Assembly (NCBI GenBank): GCA_023014335.1
Contig: JAECYW010000007.1
Location: 2,914,001-2,978,000 of the forward strand
Length of the DNA: 64,000 nt
Reading direction: 5' to 3'
DNA from: Galerina marginata
Taxonomy: Eukaryota; Basidiomycota; Agaricomycetes; Agaricales; Galerinaceae
The notes under the pieces are model-generated. The model was not told where the DNA came from. It searched no databases and worked only from the letters and a program-made list of their open reading frames with translations. Position numbers and translations under genes: made by a program. Of this stretch, positions 36,831 through 47,901 are shown in pieces. Numbering within the stretch: the stretch's first letter is position 1; each line of letters opens with the position of its first letter.

Positions 36831-37850
36831 CGAAGTGCTCCTGGGTGTATAAGTTGTAAGATGTTTAAAGACGTCATTAGTGGTGGGACTGAAACCCTTT
36901 CCTTAGCGCCCGCTGGTGGTAAACTGCCGCTCATGAGAAGTACGTCGCTTTAAATTGTTTAAAATTTGCTATAAGAAGACCGTCACTTCAGAGTGCCCAA
37001 AGACATGGTCAGTGTGTCATGCTCGGCCTGCATCGACTCGCGCCACAGCCGTGTCTGGATGAAGGCCGCCCACAGATTAGCTAATGGTTCATTCTTCAAT
37101 GTCAACGCCACAAAAAGCAGACTGCGCTTAATTCTCAACCTACTACGTTGAAGTCTTTCTCATCTATTATGCATCCTCCTGTTGAGCTTCTCATACAACC
37201 GACTTCACGACCCACTTCCTCTGACATGGCGATGGTAAATCCTCCACCTATTTTCCGACTTACTCACGACGTTACCTGGGTCATATGTATCCTATCATTG
37301 ACCTTCCAGATAGGATTGTTACACTCTAAGGTGTGTTTGTTTTTTGTTCTCGAACCTCACGTTGGATTCATGATCGACGTTATAGTTGGCACTGGTGCGG
37401 CGCCTGATCTCAAGGTTTTGGATTGTTCCTAGAACCACAACCACTGCTTGTCACTCTGAGCAACGTCGGAGTTATTTCCGTCATTCTCGTTCGTTTTCAT
37501 TATAATTCTACCATTGATGGCTTACTGACCGCGAACGAGTAGTACGACCTATGGAGCAGCATTGGAGCAGGCCTCAACGCCACGCCGCGGCCTCGGCCAT
37601 TCCGTCGATATGTTGCTAGCCCGTCTTTACGAACCTGGATTGCCCTTTGTTCTTAGCAATTGACAGTACTCGGGAGTTAGTGAAGGAAGAGGCTTTTGAA
37701 CGTGAGCAAGGATATTTGACGAGGTTTTTTCTATAGAACGTCAGCTCTATCTCTCGTGCTGCGTCATGCCCTCCTACTCGAGTAATATCTCAATTAATTG
37801 GTTGATTAGGGACATTGTCCCACGGACTCTTGAGTTATTCGGTGCGATCT
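36831..37850. other. No confident gene; sequence between repeat copies
   Basis: A 94-codon plus-strand frame at 37148-37432 has no recognisable motif. Pieces at 37380-37530 recur at 53870-54010 (a shared ATTCTA-CATTGATGGTTTACTGA-like block), so part of this is also dispersed repeat. Confidence 0.35.
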
Positions 37851-38536
37851 CATCTTGGCCTTACCGTTCTTCGCGAACTGACAAGCTGAATACCGTCGAT
37901 TCAGCGACGTCAGCAGGCTGGAAAAAATTGGTTTCTTTTATATAGTATGGGACGCGAAAGCTGAACTGAGGATAATGCTGTTAAGGTTGCATCTCACTCG
38001 CGAGACGACCTGAACTGGTGGACCATATTTCACTGGCAACAACTAGGTTAGTATGAGATTACGCTCCTGATGTCTCCACTTCCAGATGCTCCGTTTCCTT
38101 TTTAGTAGCATGCTGCGGCACGCGTGGGCCCATATCTTACCACACGCAGCCCACCGTCGCATAGCATTCTTTAAACTACTCTGTTAGGAGGAAGTTAGCC
38201 CAAGTTGACCTGGATTATCTCAATAAATTTGACGCATATATGGTACTAAGTTGGCTAAAAATTCAACTAGGTCAGCTAGATTCGGAATGCTTCCTTCTTC
38301 TCGTTATTATGAACATTGAACATGCCGAAGTTGACTGCCGATAGCTCTCTCTAGGAGATCGAGATTTTCTCTCCGTCATTCGACGACGGCTGGTGATGAG
38401 TCTGGGGTTCGAGTTCAGAGTGGAGAAACAATACGAGATCAAGCTGTCTCACGATTACAGGAACGATTCCCAGCATAGTTAATTGCCTGGCCCCGAACCT
38501 TGTGGAAACTGAAGAAAAATTACCACCTCCACATAT
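37851..38536 (+). repeat. Segmental duplication arm (matches 41230-42020)
   Basis: Sequence from about 37850 to 38536, continuing after the MITE at 38983-39070, is clearly related to 41230-42120. Both contain the blocks TTAGTATGAGATTACGCTCC, GGCACGCGTGGGCC, ACACGCAGCCCA, GATGAGTCT and CATAGTTAATTGCCTG in the same order. It marks the tail of a repeat unit and gives an empty site for the MITE insertion at 38537. Confidence 0.7.
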
Positions 38537-38979
38537 CACAGCTGGCGATGGCTTGTGTTTTCGAGAGAAACAGACAACAAAGACATGACTTCTGTCTTCA
38601 TTGGCTGTTTCTCGAAAATACAGCAAGTTGGGCATACCTGAAAAGGAAAGCCCGAATACTGTCACTGGACGCATTAATCGTTTTTCGAAAGACAAAAAAG
38701 TGATTCTCAACCATTAAAAAATAATAATTGTTTACAATCAATAAAACTATTACCGTATGGAGTACCGAAAAGATATATGGAGTACCGCCGGTACTCCATA
38801 AGGCTATGGTTTTTTAAGATTCGAACATTCATTATTTTTTAATAGTTGAGAATCCCTTTTTTCGGGGTCAAAAAGCACCTTTTGCACGCAGTGTGTTTGT
38901 AAAAGAAACAGACAAAAAGGCAGAAGACATGTTTTTTTGGCGCTGTTTCTTTGGAATACAGCGGCGGGTGCCAGCTGTG
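38537..38979. mobile_element. CACAG-terminal MITE, host of a nested MITE
   Basis: Terminal inverted repeats CACAGCTGGC ... GCCAGCTGTG, flanked by the 3-bp duplication TAT (38534-38536 and 38980-38982). GAAACAG pieces repeat in inverted orientation inside each end. Without the nested 231-bp element and its duplication it would be about 209 bp. The related sequence at 42010-42030 lacks the insert, confirming the ends. CACNG-type ends with 3-bp duplications suggest a non-autonomous CACTA (CMC/EnSpm)-like element; no transposase is present. Confidence 0.85.
38663..38893. mobile_element. CACTG-terminal 231-bp MITE, copy 1 (nested)
   Basis: It begins CACTGGACGCATTAATCG and ends GCACGCAGTG, with long imperfect inverted ends (ATTCTCAAC ... 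GTTGAGAAT, TTAAAAAATAA ... TTATTTTTTAA). The centre is a palindrome on TATGGAGTACC ... GGTACTCCATA. The 3-bp duplication is TGT (38660-38662 and 38894-38896). It sits inside the CACAG-ended element. Almost identical to the copy at 47659-47889. Confidence 0.9.
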
Positions 38980-39079
38980 TATAGTACCTCAAGATGACCT
39001 TCCGATGGCGATAATAAAGTAATAAGCCGAAGCTATGCGGGGTAACGAGGTTTCCTGTAAGCTATATGCAAGGTCAACA

Positions 39080-41200
39080 ACATTCATTTGGGCGTACGTC
39101 AGAATGAAATGACAGGAACAACAAGGAATGATCACAGTCGAAAGACACTAACTGCAGCGATAAATGATAAAAAGAGGAGCGAACACGTTTGACCTGTGTC
39201 ATATTTTATGAGTGGTTGATAAAATATGGGTGCAATTGAACGTGGATAAAGCACGAATCAAAATCCTTATTCGATAAGGAGAAGGGCTGCCTCGTCGTGG
39301 GGCAAGGTCCGTGTAAGCCATGCACAAGGAAAGAAGGGTAGCCTTGGCTCGGAGGATAATTGGAGAGAGGCAAATGAAGGAAGGCGTGATAAGGAACCAG
39401 CAAGTAATCCGAATCAGAAAGGTAGGCCAAAGCCACAACCAACATTCGCAATTGGGTTCACGATAAGATCCTGCAAGGCGCAGGTTAATTGCTGGGAGGA
39501 CGACTTCCTGTAAAGATCCACCGAAGTCAACCATGAAAGCTGAGGCATTAGCTGCGCCTTCCATACCTGTGGTAAAGGAGGGCAAGGGCGGAAGGAGTAA
39601 CAGGAAGAATCGCAGGTTCGTCCCGAGCTTACACAGAAAGCTAAGTCAAGACACAAAGGCTCATGGTATAATAATTGGAACTTCGAGACCAAGTCGGCGA
39701 AAAGATACTGACTGGCGAAAGCGCCGCGGTTTGATAGATCACGGAGCTCGAGGTATCTCTCGTTGAGACATGAGAAGAGACAGAAAGATGAAAGTTTGAC
39801 GCTTGAACCAGCCAAGAAAGAAGTGTAAAAAGTGGGAGGTCGCGCTGGCTTCGTGAAACCTAGTAAACCGCCAAAGCTGGCGTCTGAACGAAGCCCAGAC
39901 AGCGCACCTGGACACCGAGAGCGCATCTATCGCCCACTTTACTACTACCCATGATCAACGACATTCAGACCTTGTACACCGAGTGATACGGTAGGATTGG
40001 AACCTTCGTTGAGGTAGTCAAAGACGTGGACCGCGCTCTCGGTAAGTCAGGCGCACCAGGGAGTGAGGGAAGGAAGGAAGAAGGGTCGCAGTTATCTCTG
40101 AGTCTGAGATAATTTCGCTTGCTAATCATCGTGGGAATGAACTGTACAGTTGACGCGTTGCCGGGAGGCTGAAATCAATGCTCCCGTCATCACCGTTCCT
40201 CCTCCAGTCTACAACGTGTCTACGCTGCTACTCACTCGTGTTATCAACGCCTTCAATTGGCGTTGAATGTGTCTCCGTACCTGATGGTTTGACTCTTATT
40301 GGCCCCCGTACGCGTTTTTCTGTGCTTTTGGTATGTTTTTTGAATGGCATTTGATGCTCGATGATCATTTGTGTCTAGACAGATTCTTGGGTATAAAACG
40401 CGTCGTTTTGAACATGGGTGACGTCGATATTCTCCAAACAGCTCGAGACGCGTTCTTCAATGCCTAAGTACGCGATTTCCTTCTTTCTTTTCGTCTTGTT
40501 GATGGCTCTCTCTCTCAGCGGGACGCGTTTATATGGCCTAAAAGAATTCGCTACAGGTATTTTTTGGCATTTTCTTGTAATTAATTCGCTTATCCGTGGA
40601 CTTTATTTGCCTCTTAGTTGATGTCGCCGCCTACCCCTTCGTTTCCTGCAAAAGGAATAAGTTTGAACCATGCTCTGTGCCCTAGGAGACTCTACGTGCG
40701 TATCAATTCACGATCCTGGCTCGTTTCTTTGATTGTAATCAATAGCCTTCTGTCTAGGTCTACTCCCGTGTGTATGCGCATCATCCTGATTCCAATGAAT
40801 CACCACCTTATGTTCTATTTTTCAGTACGTCTGTTCTCTTTCTCTAAAACCACGGCGATTCTCCTTCAGTTTTTGATTATTTCCTATTTTCAGATTTAAC
40901 TGCCGTACTGCATGTACCATTCGACATGGACGTTTCCAGACGTTTAATGTTCTCTAGGCATGTCCGGACTTGGTGTTGTGGTATCGCCAGCTCGACATCT
41001 GGTGCACGCCGCCGTTCATGAGCAGATACCCTGCTTGCACCACGCGCAGGGTACGTGTGAAGATCGTTAAGGCTATTAAGACCGCCAGCGTTTGCAATGA
41101 TGGGTTGTTCGTGTGGCATCGGCTGCGGCGATGATTTCAATTCGGGAGGATAGGATTATACTACCTCTTCCCCAGCTGCGGCACCGTCCCGCGAACTCTT
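39080..41200 (+). repeat. Dispersed repeat family, copy 4
   Basis: Minus-strand relic at 39199-39926 resembles that of copy 3 (shared SSGRTCDSSC / SSGRTYGSSC and VWKAQLMPQ / VWKARLMPQ). The centre has VEVVKDVDRALG before GTAAGT (about 39995-40042) and the palindrome AACTGTACAGTT at 40140-40151. The right part has the leader and second-exon blocks at 40220-40460, a TCTCAGCGGGACGCG block near 40515 and the terminal block at 40880-41060. Nucleotide similarity to copy 3 is very high across 39960-40480, so these two copies are the youngest pair. Confidence 0.6.
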
Positions 41201-41229
41201 GGTTTTCTCGGTGCGATACCATGTTAGCC

Positions 41230-44050
41230 TTGCTTTCCTTCACTAATTGACAACGGACTAGCCGAATGAATCCCGTCGATTTGGCGACTTTAGACTGGAT
41301 GAACTCGGTTTATTTTGTGTAGCAAGGGACGCAAAAGCTGAGCTGGCGACGATGCTGTAAGGCTCCATCATGACTTGTGAGATTGAGCTGGTGGACTGTA
41401 TTTCACTGGCAATAACTACTTTAGTATGAGATTACGCTCCTAGCTCCTCTTTCTAACCCTTCTCTTCCTTTCTAGTAACCAGCCGAGGCACGCGTGGGCC
41501 TATATCCTGCTGTCATACCACACGCAGCCCAGCTTCGCGATGAGCTCACGGCTTCTACGTCGAGGTTAAATCCAAGCGTTGAGCCTGAATATCGAACGAT
41601 AGCTCAGGGCGAAGGTAGCCGCGACGACGAGGTTCCGTGTCGGGTCGGGTCTAATATTTTTTCAACTACTTTGTTAGTAGCAAGTTAGCGTAAGTTGATC
41701 TGGCCTATCTCAATACATTTGACGCATATATGGTCCTTAAAAGTTTAAACGGGTCAGTTATATTCGGAAAGATTCCTTCAACTCGCTATTATGATTGTGC
41801 TGAAGTTGACTGCTGACCGCTCCCTCTATAGCTAGGAGATCGAAGTTTTTCTCTCCTCCAGTCGACGGCTGGTGATGAGTCTTGAGTCTAGAGCTCGAGC
41901 GTTAAGTAGAGAACTGATACGTAGATCAACCTGTATGACGATTACGGGAACTATTCCTAGCATAGTTAATTGCCTGTCCCCGAACCTGGTGGAAACTGAA
42001 GAAAAATCACCACCTCCACAGCGGTACCTCAAGATGATTTTCCGATCGCGATAATAAAGTAAAAAGCCGAATGGATGCGCGGTGACGAGGTTTTCTGTAA
42101 GCTATATGCAAGGTCAACACAAGCTTAACAACTTCCATTTGTCGTAAAGGCTCGTACTATAAAAAGGAGATTGAAGGCAAATTCAGTGCGTCCTTTCTTT
42201 TTCTTCGATTTGGCCTACAATTTCTCTCTTTTATGGCGTCAAAAAAAGCAGCCAGGTTCAAGCTTACACAGAGAACTAAGTAGAGACACAACGACTCATG
42301 GCACGACGACTGGAACTCCAGAACCAATTCAGCGAAAAGGCACAGACAGGAGAAGATCTTTCGGTGAGGCAGGATCAGGCTATGAACCAATTGATGACAA
42401 GGGTAGCTGGATTGAAGTGACAGAGCATAAGTAGACAGAGAAACAGGGCCGGCGTTGAGAAGAACACGGGGAGGATAAGTGTGTTACTGGAACGAAGATC
42501 AAGCAAGATCGTAGCGCAAAAAGGAGATGGGGTAGGGACTATTCTGCGAGTCAGTTGCGGGCAGACATCGTGAAACCTAGTTAAGGGCCCAAGCTAGTGC
42601 TTGAAAGCCTGATCGGCGCACATGGACACCGAGAGCGCACATTCAAAATTAACCCCTACTCAACGACGTTCAATGTTCAACCTTTGTACACCGAATGATA
42701 AGGTAGGATTGAAACCCTCGTTGAGGTAGTCAAAGCCGTAGGCCGCGCTCTCGGTATGGCGGCGCGTCAGGGAGTGGGGGCAGGAGGAAGGTGTCGTGGT
42801 TATCTCTAAGATAAGATCCGTGTCCTAATCATCGTGGGAGCGAACTGTACAGTTGACACGTTGACAGGAGGCGCAATCCTAAGTCCTTCATCACCGTTCA
42901 TCTTACCGTCTACAACGTGTCTATGCTGCTGTCCGCTCGTGTTACCAATGCCTTCCTTTTGGCTATTGGGTGTGTTTGTGTAGCTTCTGTCTCGGCTTTT
43001 ATGGGCGCTGGTGCACGTTTTTCTGTGCTTTTGATTTGTTTTTTGGGTAGTACTTGATGATCGATGATCGTCTGTCTAGACGGATTCTTGGGTACGAAAC
43101 GCGTCGTTTTGGACATGAGCGATGTCGATGTGCTCCAAACATAGACACCGTCCTCCTATGTCTAAGTACGTGATTTCCTTCTTTTTTTTCGTCTTGCTAA
43201 CGGTTGTCTGTCACAGCTCTCCCTCATAGCGAGACGCGTTTGCATGGCCAAAAATTATTTACTACAGGTATTTCTCTAGGATTCTCATGTGATTCTCGCG
43301 CTTATCCATGGACTTTCTTTGACTCTTAGCTGATGTCGCCGTCTGGCCCTTTTTTTCCTGCAAAGGAATGAGTTTGAACAGTGATCTGTTCCCTTGGCAG
43401 CCATGTGCATATTACGTCGCGATTCTGGCTCGTTTCTTTGATTGTCATCGATAGCCCTCTGTTTATGGCTTGTCCCGTATGAGCATCGTCCTGATTTTTT
43501 GATTATGAATCACCGTCTTACGTTCTATTTATCGGTATGTATGTTCTCTTTCTCTAAATCTTTTGCGATTCTCCCTCAGGTTTTAATTATTTCTATTTCC
43601 AGGTCTTCCTGCCCGTGCTCCATGTACCGTTCAACATGAATATTCCCGGCTGTTCAATGTTTGCTAGGCATGTCGGGACTTGGTATTGTGGTTTCGCCAG
43701 CTCAACATCGGGCGCGAGCCGTCGTTCATGAGTAGAAATCCTGCTTGCACCATGCGCGGGGTAAGGATTCCTAGCGTTCTGCAGACCGCCGGCGTTGGCG
43801 ATGACGGGTTGTGCGGGACCCATTGGGTTGCGGCTATATTATTCTTCTGGCTAGTTTATATTACGTCTTCGCCGGGATAGGTACCGTCCAGTGAATTCTT
43901 GATTTATTCGGTGCGTTTTTATGTCGATCTTACTTTCCTTGGCTAACTGACAGTGTGCGGACTATTTGAATGTGGTCGCCCGCCACTCCTAGCTCGCCGA
44001 ACTCGGTTTCTTTGGCGTTGGAAGGGACGCGAGCGAGTCTGATCTTTGAA
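41230..44050 (+). repeat. Dispersed repeat family, copy 5, with duplicated tail
   Basis: The unit begins with the tail block shared with 37851-39070 (41230-42120) and continues with a shortened minus-strand relic. VEVVKAVGRALG then precedes a mutated donor (GTATGG), followed by GATAAGATC at about 42810 and the palindrome at 42843-42854. The plus-strand leader from ATG near 42923 is the best preserved: a hydrophobic stretch (AFLLAIGCVCVASVSAFMG), a GT...AG intron-like gap, then FLGTKRVVLDMSDVDVLQT. Terminal block at about 43660-43820. Confidence 0.6.
42020..42021. other. Empty insertion site matching the MITE at 38537-38979
   Basis: Here CACCTCCACA is followed directly by GCGGTACCTCAAGATGA, while at 38534-38990 the same flanks are separated by TAT, the MITE and TAT. 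This supports the MITE boundaries and shows that the insertion happened after the segments were duplicated. Confidence 0.7.
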
Positions 44051-44749
44051 CATGATAGCTGGTTGTTTTTTGCCAATGACGGTTAGCCCCCTCATATGGT
44101 CTTCATCCTGCGCTCAGTGTATGTTCGGATTCTCTCCGTTTATTCTTCCGTGGAATTATACTTCGATATTGCTCTAGGCTCCATGGGAGTTACGACGAAG
44201 TAATGAGGGGGGGACCACGGTTGGTGGCCTGACTAGCCTGCTAAGGCACACGTGGTTTTTGTTTACATTTAGCGTGATTCATCTTCATAGCCTCCAGCCC
44301 TCTTCGTTCGTCACGAATACGTGCAGATGGCTGGCGAGCTTCAATTACAGAATAACACTGTAACCGGCTTCGACCAAGATCCGGAATAAATAATACAGCC
44401 TAATAGAGACATGTACGTTCGGCGTAGAAATCAAATCTCGTTCAAGTTAGTATGTTTTTGGGTGCTTCTCCGACCTCGAGGGTTGTATCATATCCATCAC
44501 CAAATTCGTAGACGTCTTGGTATTATGCTGTACAATGGAAATCAAAAACAATGGCAACATCAGCGCGTCCTAGGGTTTCGCTCCTTCATGGTTTCTGGTC
44601 CTTTTAATCCGAGGAAAGCGCCGTTCTAGATATGATAGAAGATAACCTAAATATTTAGAGAGGAGCAGAATTCGTCTCTCTGCGCAATTTTGACACTTCT
44701 CGGAAGGGAATTCGACAACCTCTTGGTTTTTGCCCAGTGAGGCGACTGA

Positions 44750-45617
44750 CACTGGGCGCAATGACGATTTTTCGGAGGTGAAAAATACGATTCTCATATA
44801 TTAAAAAATTATGACTGATTGGATTCCATAAATGTATTACCTTATGGAGTACCGAAAAAATATATGGAGTACAGTATTTGACCGTCCATTTGTACACTAC
44901 GGGCCATTTGTACAGTAGGGTTTTCTGGGCGTATTCCTGATATTCTTTCAAATTTTTTGCTCTCTCTGGGTGTAAATGGTGTTCCTTTGTGTAGCATATG
45001 CGTCATATCTGTGAAGATTTGGGTCGCTCGAAAACTGATGAGAAAAGATTACGAAATGGGGTTTTGCTCAAAATAGTAATTCACACTTTTCATTACATAC
45101 ACTGGCTCTCCAGCCATAAAAACTATTCTGACGTGCACTAACTGGCATAACACACTGCTCTCAACATTTTATTTGAAGGAAATCCATCAAGTTTTCGTGC
45201 TACAGCTGATTTATGTTGAAAAGGGGGGAAATATGGCATCACGTGCATAGCTTGCCGAGCGCCGTTCTGCGGCAGATTGCCGGGAACCGGACCCTGTACA
45301 AATGACATATATTTGCTAAAATTGGCCGTACGCCGTTGTAAACGCTCTGGAAGGGTCAATTCTTATTCTCCCTCCGTCAAACTTGGTACATACATTGATT
45401 AGACAGTGTAGTACATTAAATCTACAAAAAATATGGAAGGGATAGCCGTTGTACAAAGTTATAAGGAAAATCTATTTTGGGTGTACAAATGGACGGTCAA
45501 ATACTGTACCGACGGTACTCCATAAGGTAATGTATTTTTGAGTTTCAAACAGTCATAATTTTTTAATGAATGAGAATCGTATTTTTAGAGTTCGAAAAGC
45601 ACCTTTTGCGCGTAGTG
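44750..45617. mobile_element. CACTG-terminal MITE, copy 3, interrupted by a Tc1/mariner-like element
   Basis: Starts CACTGGGCGC, ends GCGCGTAGTG; 3-bp duplication TGA at 44747-44749 and 45618-45620. Subtracting the inserted 635-bp element and its duplicated TA leaves exactly 231 bp, the length of the other two copies. The inverted ends (ATTCTCAT ... ATGAGAAT, TTAAAAAATTATGACTG) and central ACTCCATAAGG palindrome are shared with them, but sequence divergence is larger, so this is an older insertion. Confidence 0.88.
44872..45506. mobile_element. 635-bp Tc1/mariner-like MITE nested in a CACTG MITE
   Basis: Perfect 26-bp terminal inverted repeats that start CAGTATTTGACCGTCC, flanked by the target dinucleotide TA on both sides (44870-44871, 45507-45508). 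CAGT ends and TA duplication are hallmarks of Tc1/mariner elements. It has no long frame (the longest, 45138-45359 minus, is not transposase-like), so it is non-autonomous. Confidence 0.9.
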
Positions 45618-45999
45618 TGAAGCCCGTGGCTGGAGCCGCCGCTGGAATCCAGGAACAAGTCAAAAAGACCAAAAATGATGATATGGCTGAAACGACGATG
45701 AAAACTCATAGTCGAAATGACGCTGACTGCCGATACATGGTACACGATCAGTTTAACCTGTGTTGTAATTTATTGGTGGCTGATAGAATGGACGCGTTAG
45801 AGTGAAAATCGAGAGAAATCGAGAGCTACCTTGGTTGGGGGTGGCGATTAACATTTATGCAAGTACTCCGAAAAAGCGACGACCAACATTGGCAATTGGG
45901 TTCGCGAGAGAACCTGTGGACAGAAGCCAGTTAAGGAAATAGAAGCGTTACCCGGGGATCGGTCAGTGCTGCACTGAGCACTGCACGGCTTTTTCCCTA

Positions 46000-47480
46000 T
46001 TGCCCAGAGCGCATTTGTCTGAAAGAGAATACAGGTGAAATTGAACTGCGGCTAAAACTAGTGACATACGAACTCAGCCACGAGTACTGAGGTACAATAA
46101 AGCTCATGGCTACTGGAAGTCCAGAACCAAGTCGGCGAAAAGACACAGACTGGAGAGTGTATAGCGGTGAGGCAGGATCTCCGATGGACCAATTGACAAC
46201 AAAGGTAGCTGGAACAAAGTGACCGAGCATATGTACGACAAAGAGGGCGTTGAGAAGGACAGGAGCACAATAAGTGTGCTACTGGGGCGAACATCAAACA
46301 AGCGGAAACAGGGTCTTAACTATTCCATGAGTTAATTACGCGCTGGCTCCGTGAACCTTGGGAAATGGCCCAAGTTGGTGACGCGGTAGGATTGGAGCCC
46401 TCGTTGAAGCTTGAAGCTTGAGGCTTGAAGATCCATCCTACGCTGTCGATAAGTCAGGCACACCAGGGAGTGATGGGAGAAGGGATCTCGGTTATCTTTG
46501 AGATAAGATCGGCTTCAGCCCGACGATCGTGGGAGTAAGCTGTGCAGCAGGAGGTTATTTTTTATCGTCGCTCTTCTTTCAGCAACGTGTCTTCGCTGCT
46601 CGTGTTACCAACGTTTTCCCGTATTCGTAGCTGCTGTCTTGACTATGGGCACTGGTACGCATTGTTCTACTTCTGGCTCATTTCTCGCAAAGACTCGCAT
46701 GATATCTGACGATCGTTTTGGACGTGCGCAGCATTGATGTGCTCGAAGCGCCTCAAAATGTGTTCCTTATGTCGCCGGGTATGTGATTTCCCTCTTCATT
46801 TCCGTCTTATTGACAGGTGCTTACAACAGCTCTCATTTACAACGGGACGTGATTGCATAACCCAAAAATGGTTGAAAGGTTAGGAGTCTATCTGGGTTTA
46901 GTCCCTTTCGCTAGATGATCTACTTCTCGAAGTTTTACTATCGATTACAGTTTCAAGGTCAAGCGGTTAAATTCCGAGTAATGAGCCTCGACCGTTCTAG
47001 GGTAAGATTAAACTATCCACGGCGATTATCCCTCAGTCTCTAATTTATATTTCAGGTCTGACAGTTGTGCTACCATGCAAAGCAGATCTCACGACTACGT
47101 ACAGGCTGTCGTAAATGATCAAAAGCCCTTGCGAGGGGTGAGGACTCCTAACGTTCCGGAGACCACCGGCCTCGATGTTAACGCGCGTTAACGGGTTATC
47201 TGTCCAAGTTCTGTCCTGCATGCTTCTATTTTGATGAGCCAACGCCTCACGCCCTATGAAGCAGTACGTATTTCCTCTCATCTTCTAACCCATGTACGTC
47301 TAGAAGTCCTACTAACGATCCCAGTCACATAGGAAGTTTCCTATTCTAGATCTGACTTCCCAGCTGTTGAATGTTTATTAGGCATGTCGAAATCGGTGCT
47401 GGCGGTCATTCATGAGCAAAAGCCCCTGATTGCCTCATGCACAGAGTAAGGACTCCTGGCGTTGATATGATGCATTTCTG
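46000..47480 (+). repeat. Dispersed repeat family, copy 6 (most decayed)
   Basis: Remnants appear in the family order: a minus-strand relic at 46000-46300, ACGCTGTCGATAAGTCAGGCAC near 46440, GATAAGATC at 46503, ATCGTGGGAGTAAGCTGTGCAG near 46530 and the leader end CTTGACTATGGGCACTGGTACGC near 46640. The terminal block is at about 47130-47210 and again near 47390-47460. A GAAGCTTGAAGCTTGAGGCTTGAAG stutter near 46400 (short tandem repeat) has replaced part of the exon-like piece. Confidence 0.5.
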
Positions 47481-47658
47481 CAATGTTCAAACTCTGACTT
47501 TCTGACGAAATTGCCACTTTCGACCGGTTTCAACATTCCGACTGACTAAGAATTACGGAGAGTCCTGTCAAATTGTCGCCACCAGCACCTTCACATCAAT
47601 CACAACACAGCACATACTTGTCGTGCAGCTGACTTATGCCGGCCTCAAGGCTTCTTTA

Positions 47659-47889
47659 CACTGGACGCATTAATCGTTTTTCGAAAGACAAAAAAGTGAT
47701 TCTCAACCATTAAAAAATAATAATTGTTTACAATCAATAAAACTATTACCGTATGGAGTACCGAAAAGATATATGGAGTACCGCCGGTACTCCATAAGGC
47801 TATGGTTTTTTAGGATGCGAACATTCATTATTTTTTAATAGTTGAGAATCGCTTTTTTCGGGGTCAAAAAGCACCTTTTGCATGCAGTG
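47659..47889. mobile_element. CACTG-terminal 231-bp MITE, copy 2
   Basis: Same ends, length and centre as the copy at 38663-38893, with only a few base differences seen by eye. Target duplication TTA at 47656-47658 and 47890-47892. It lies only 12 bases before the start codon of the DUF2235-WD40 gene. Confidence 0.92.
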
Positions 47890-47901
47890 TTATAGTCTCG
47901 A

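Noticed and set aside
45138..45359. Minus-strand frame inside the 635-bp Tc1/mariner-like element
   Set aside because: Too short and without DDE transposase motifs; the element is non-autonomous.
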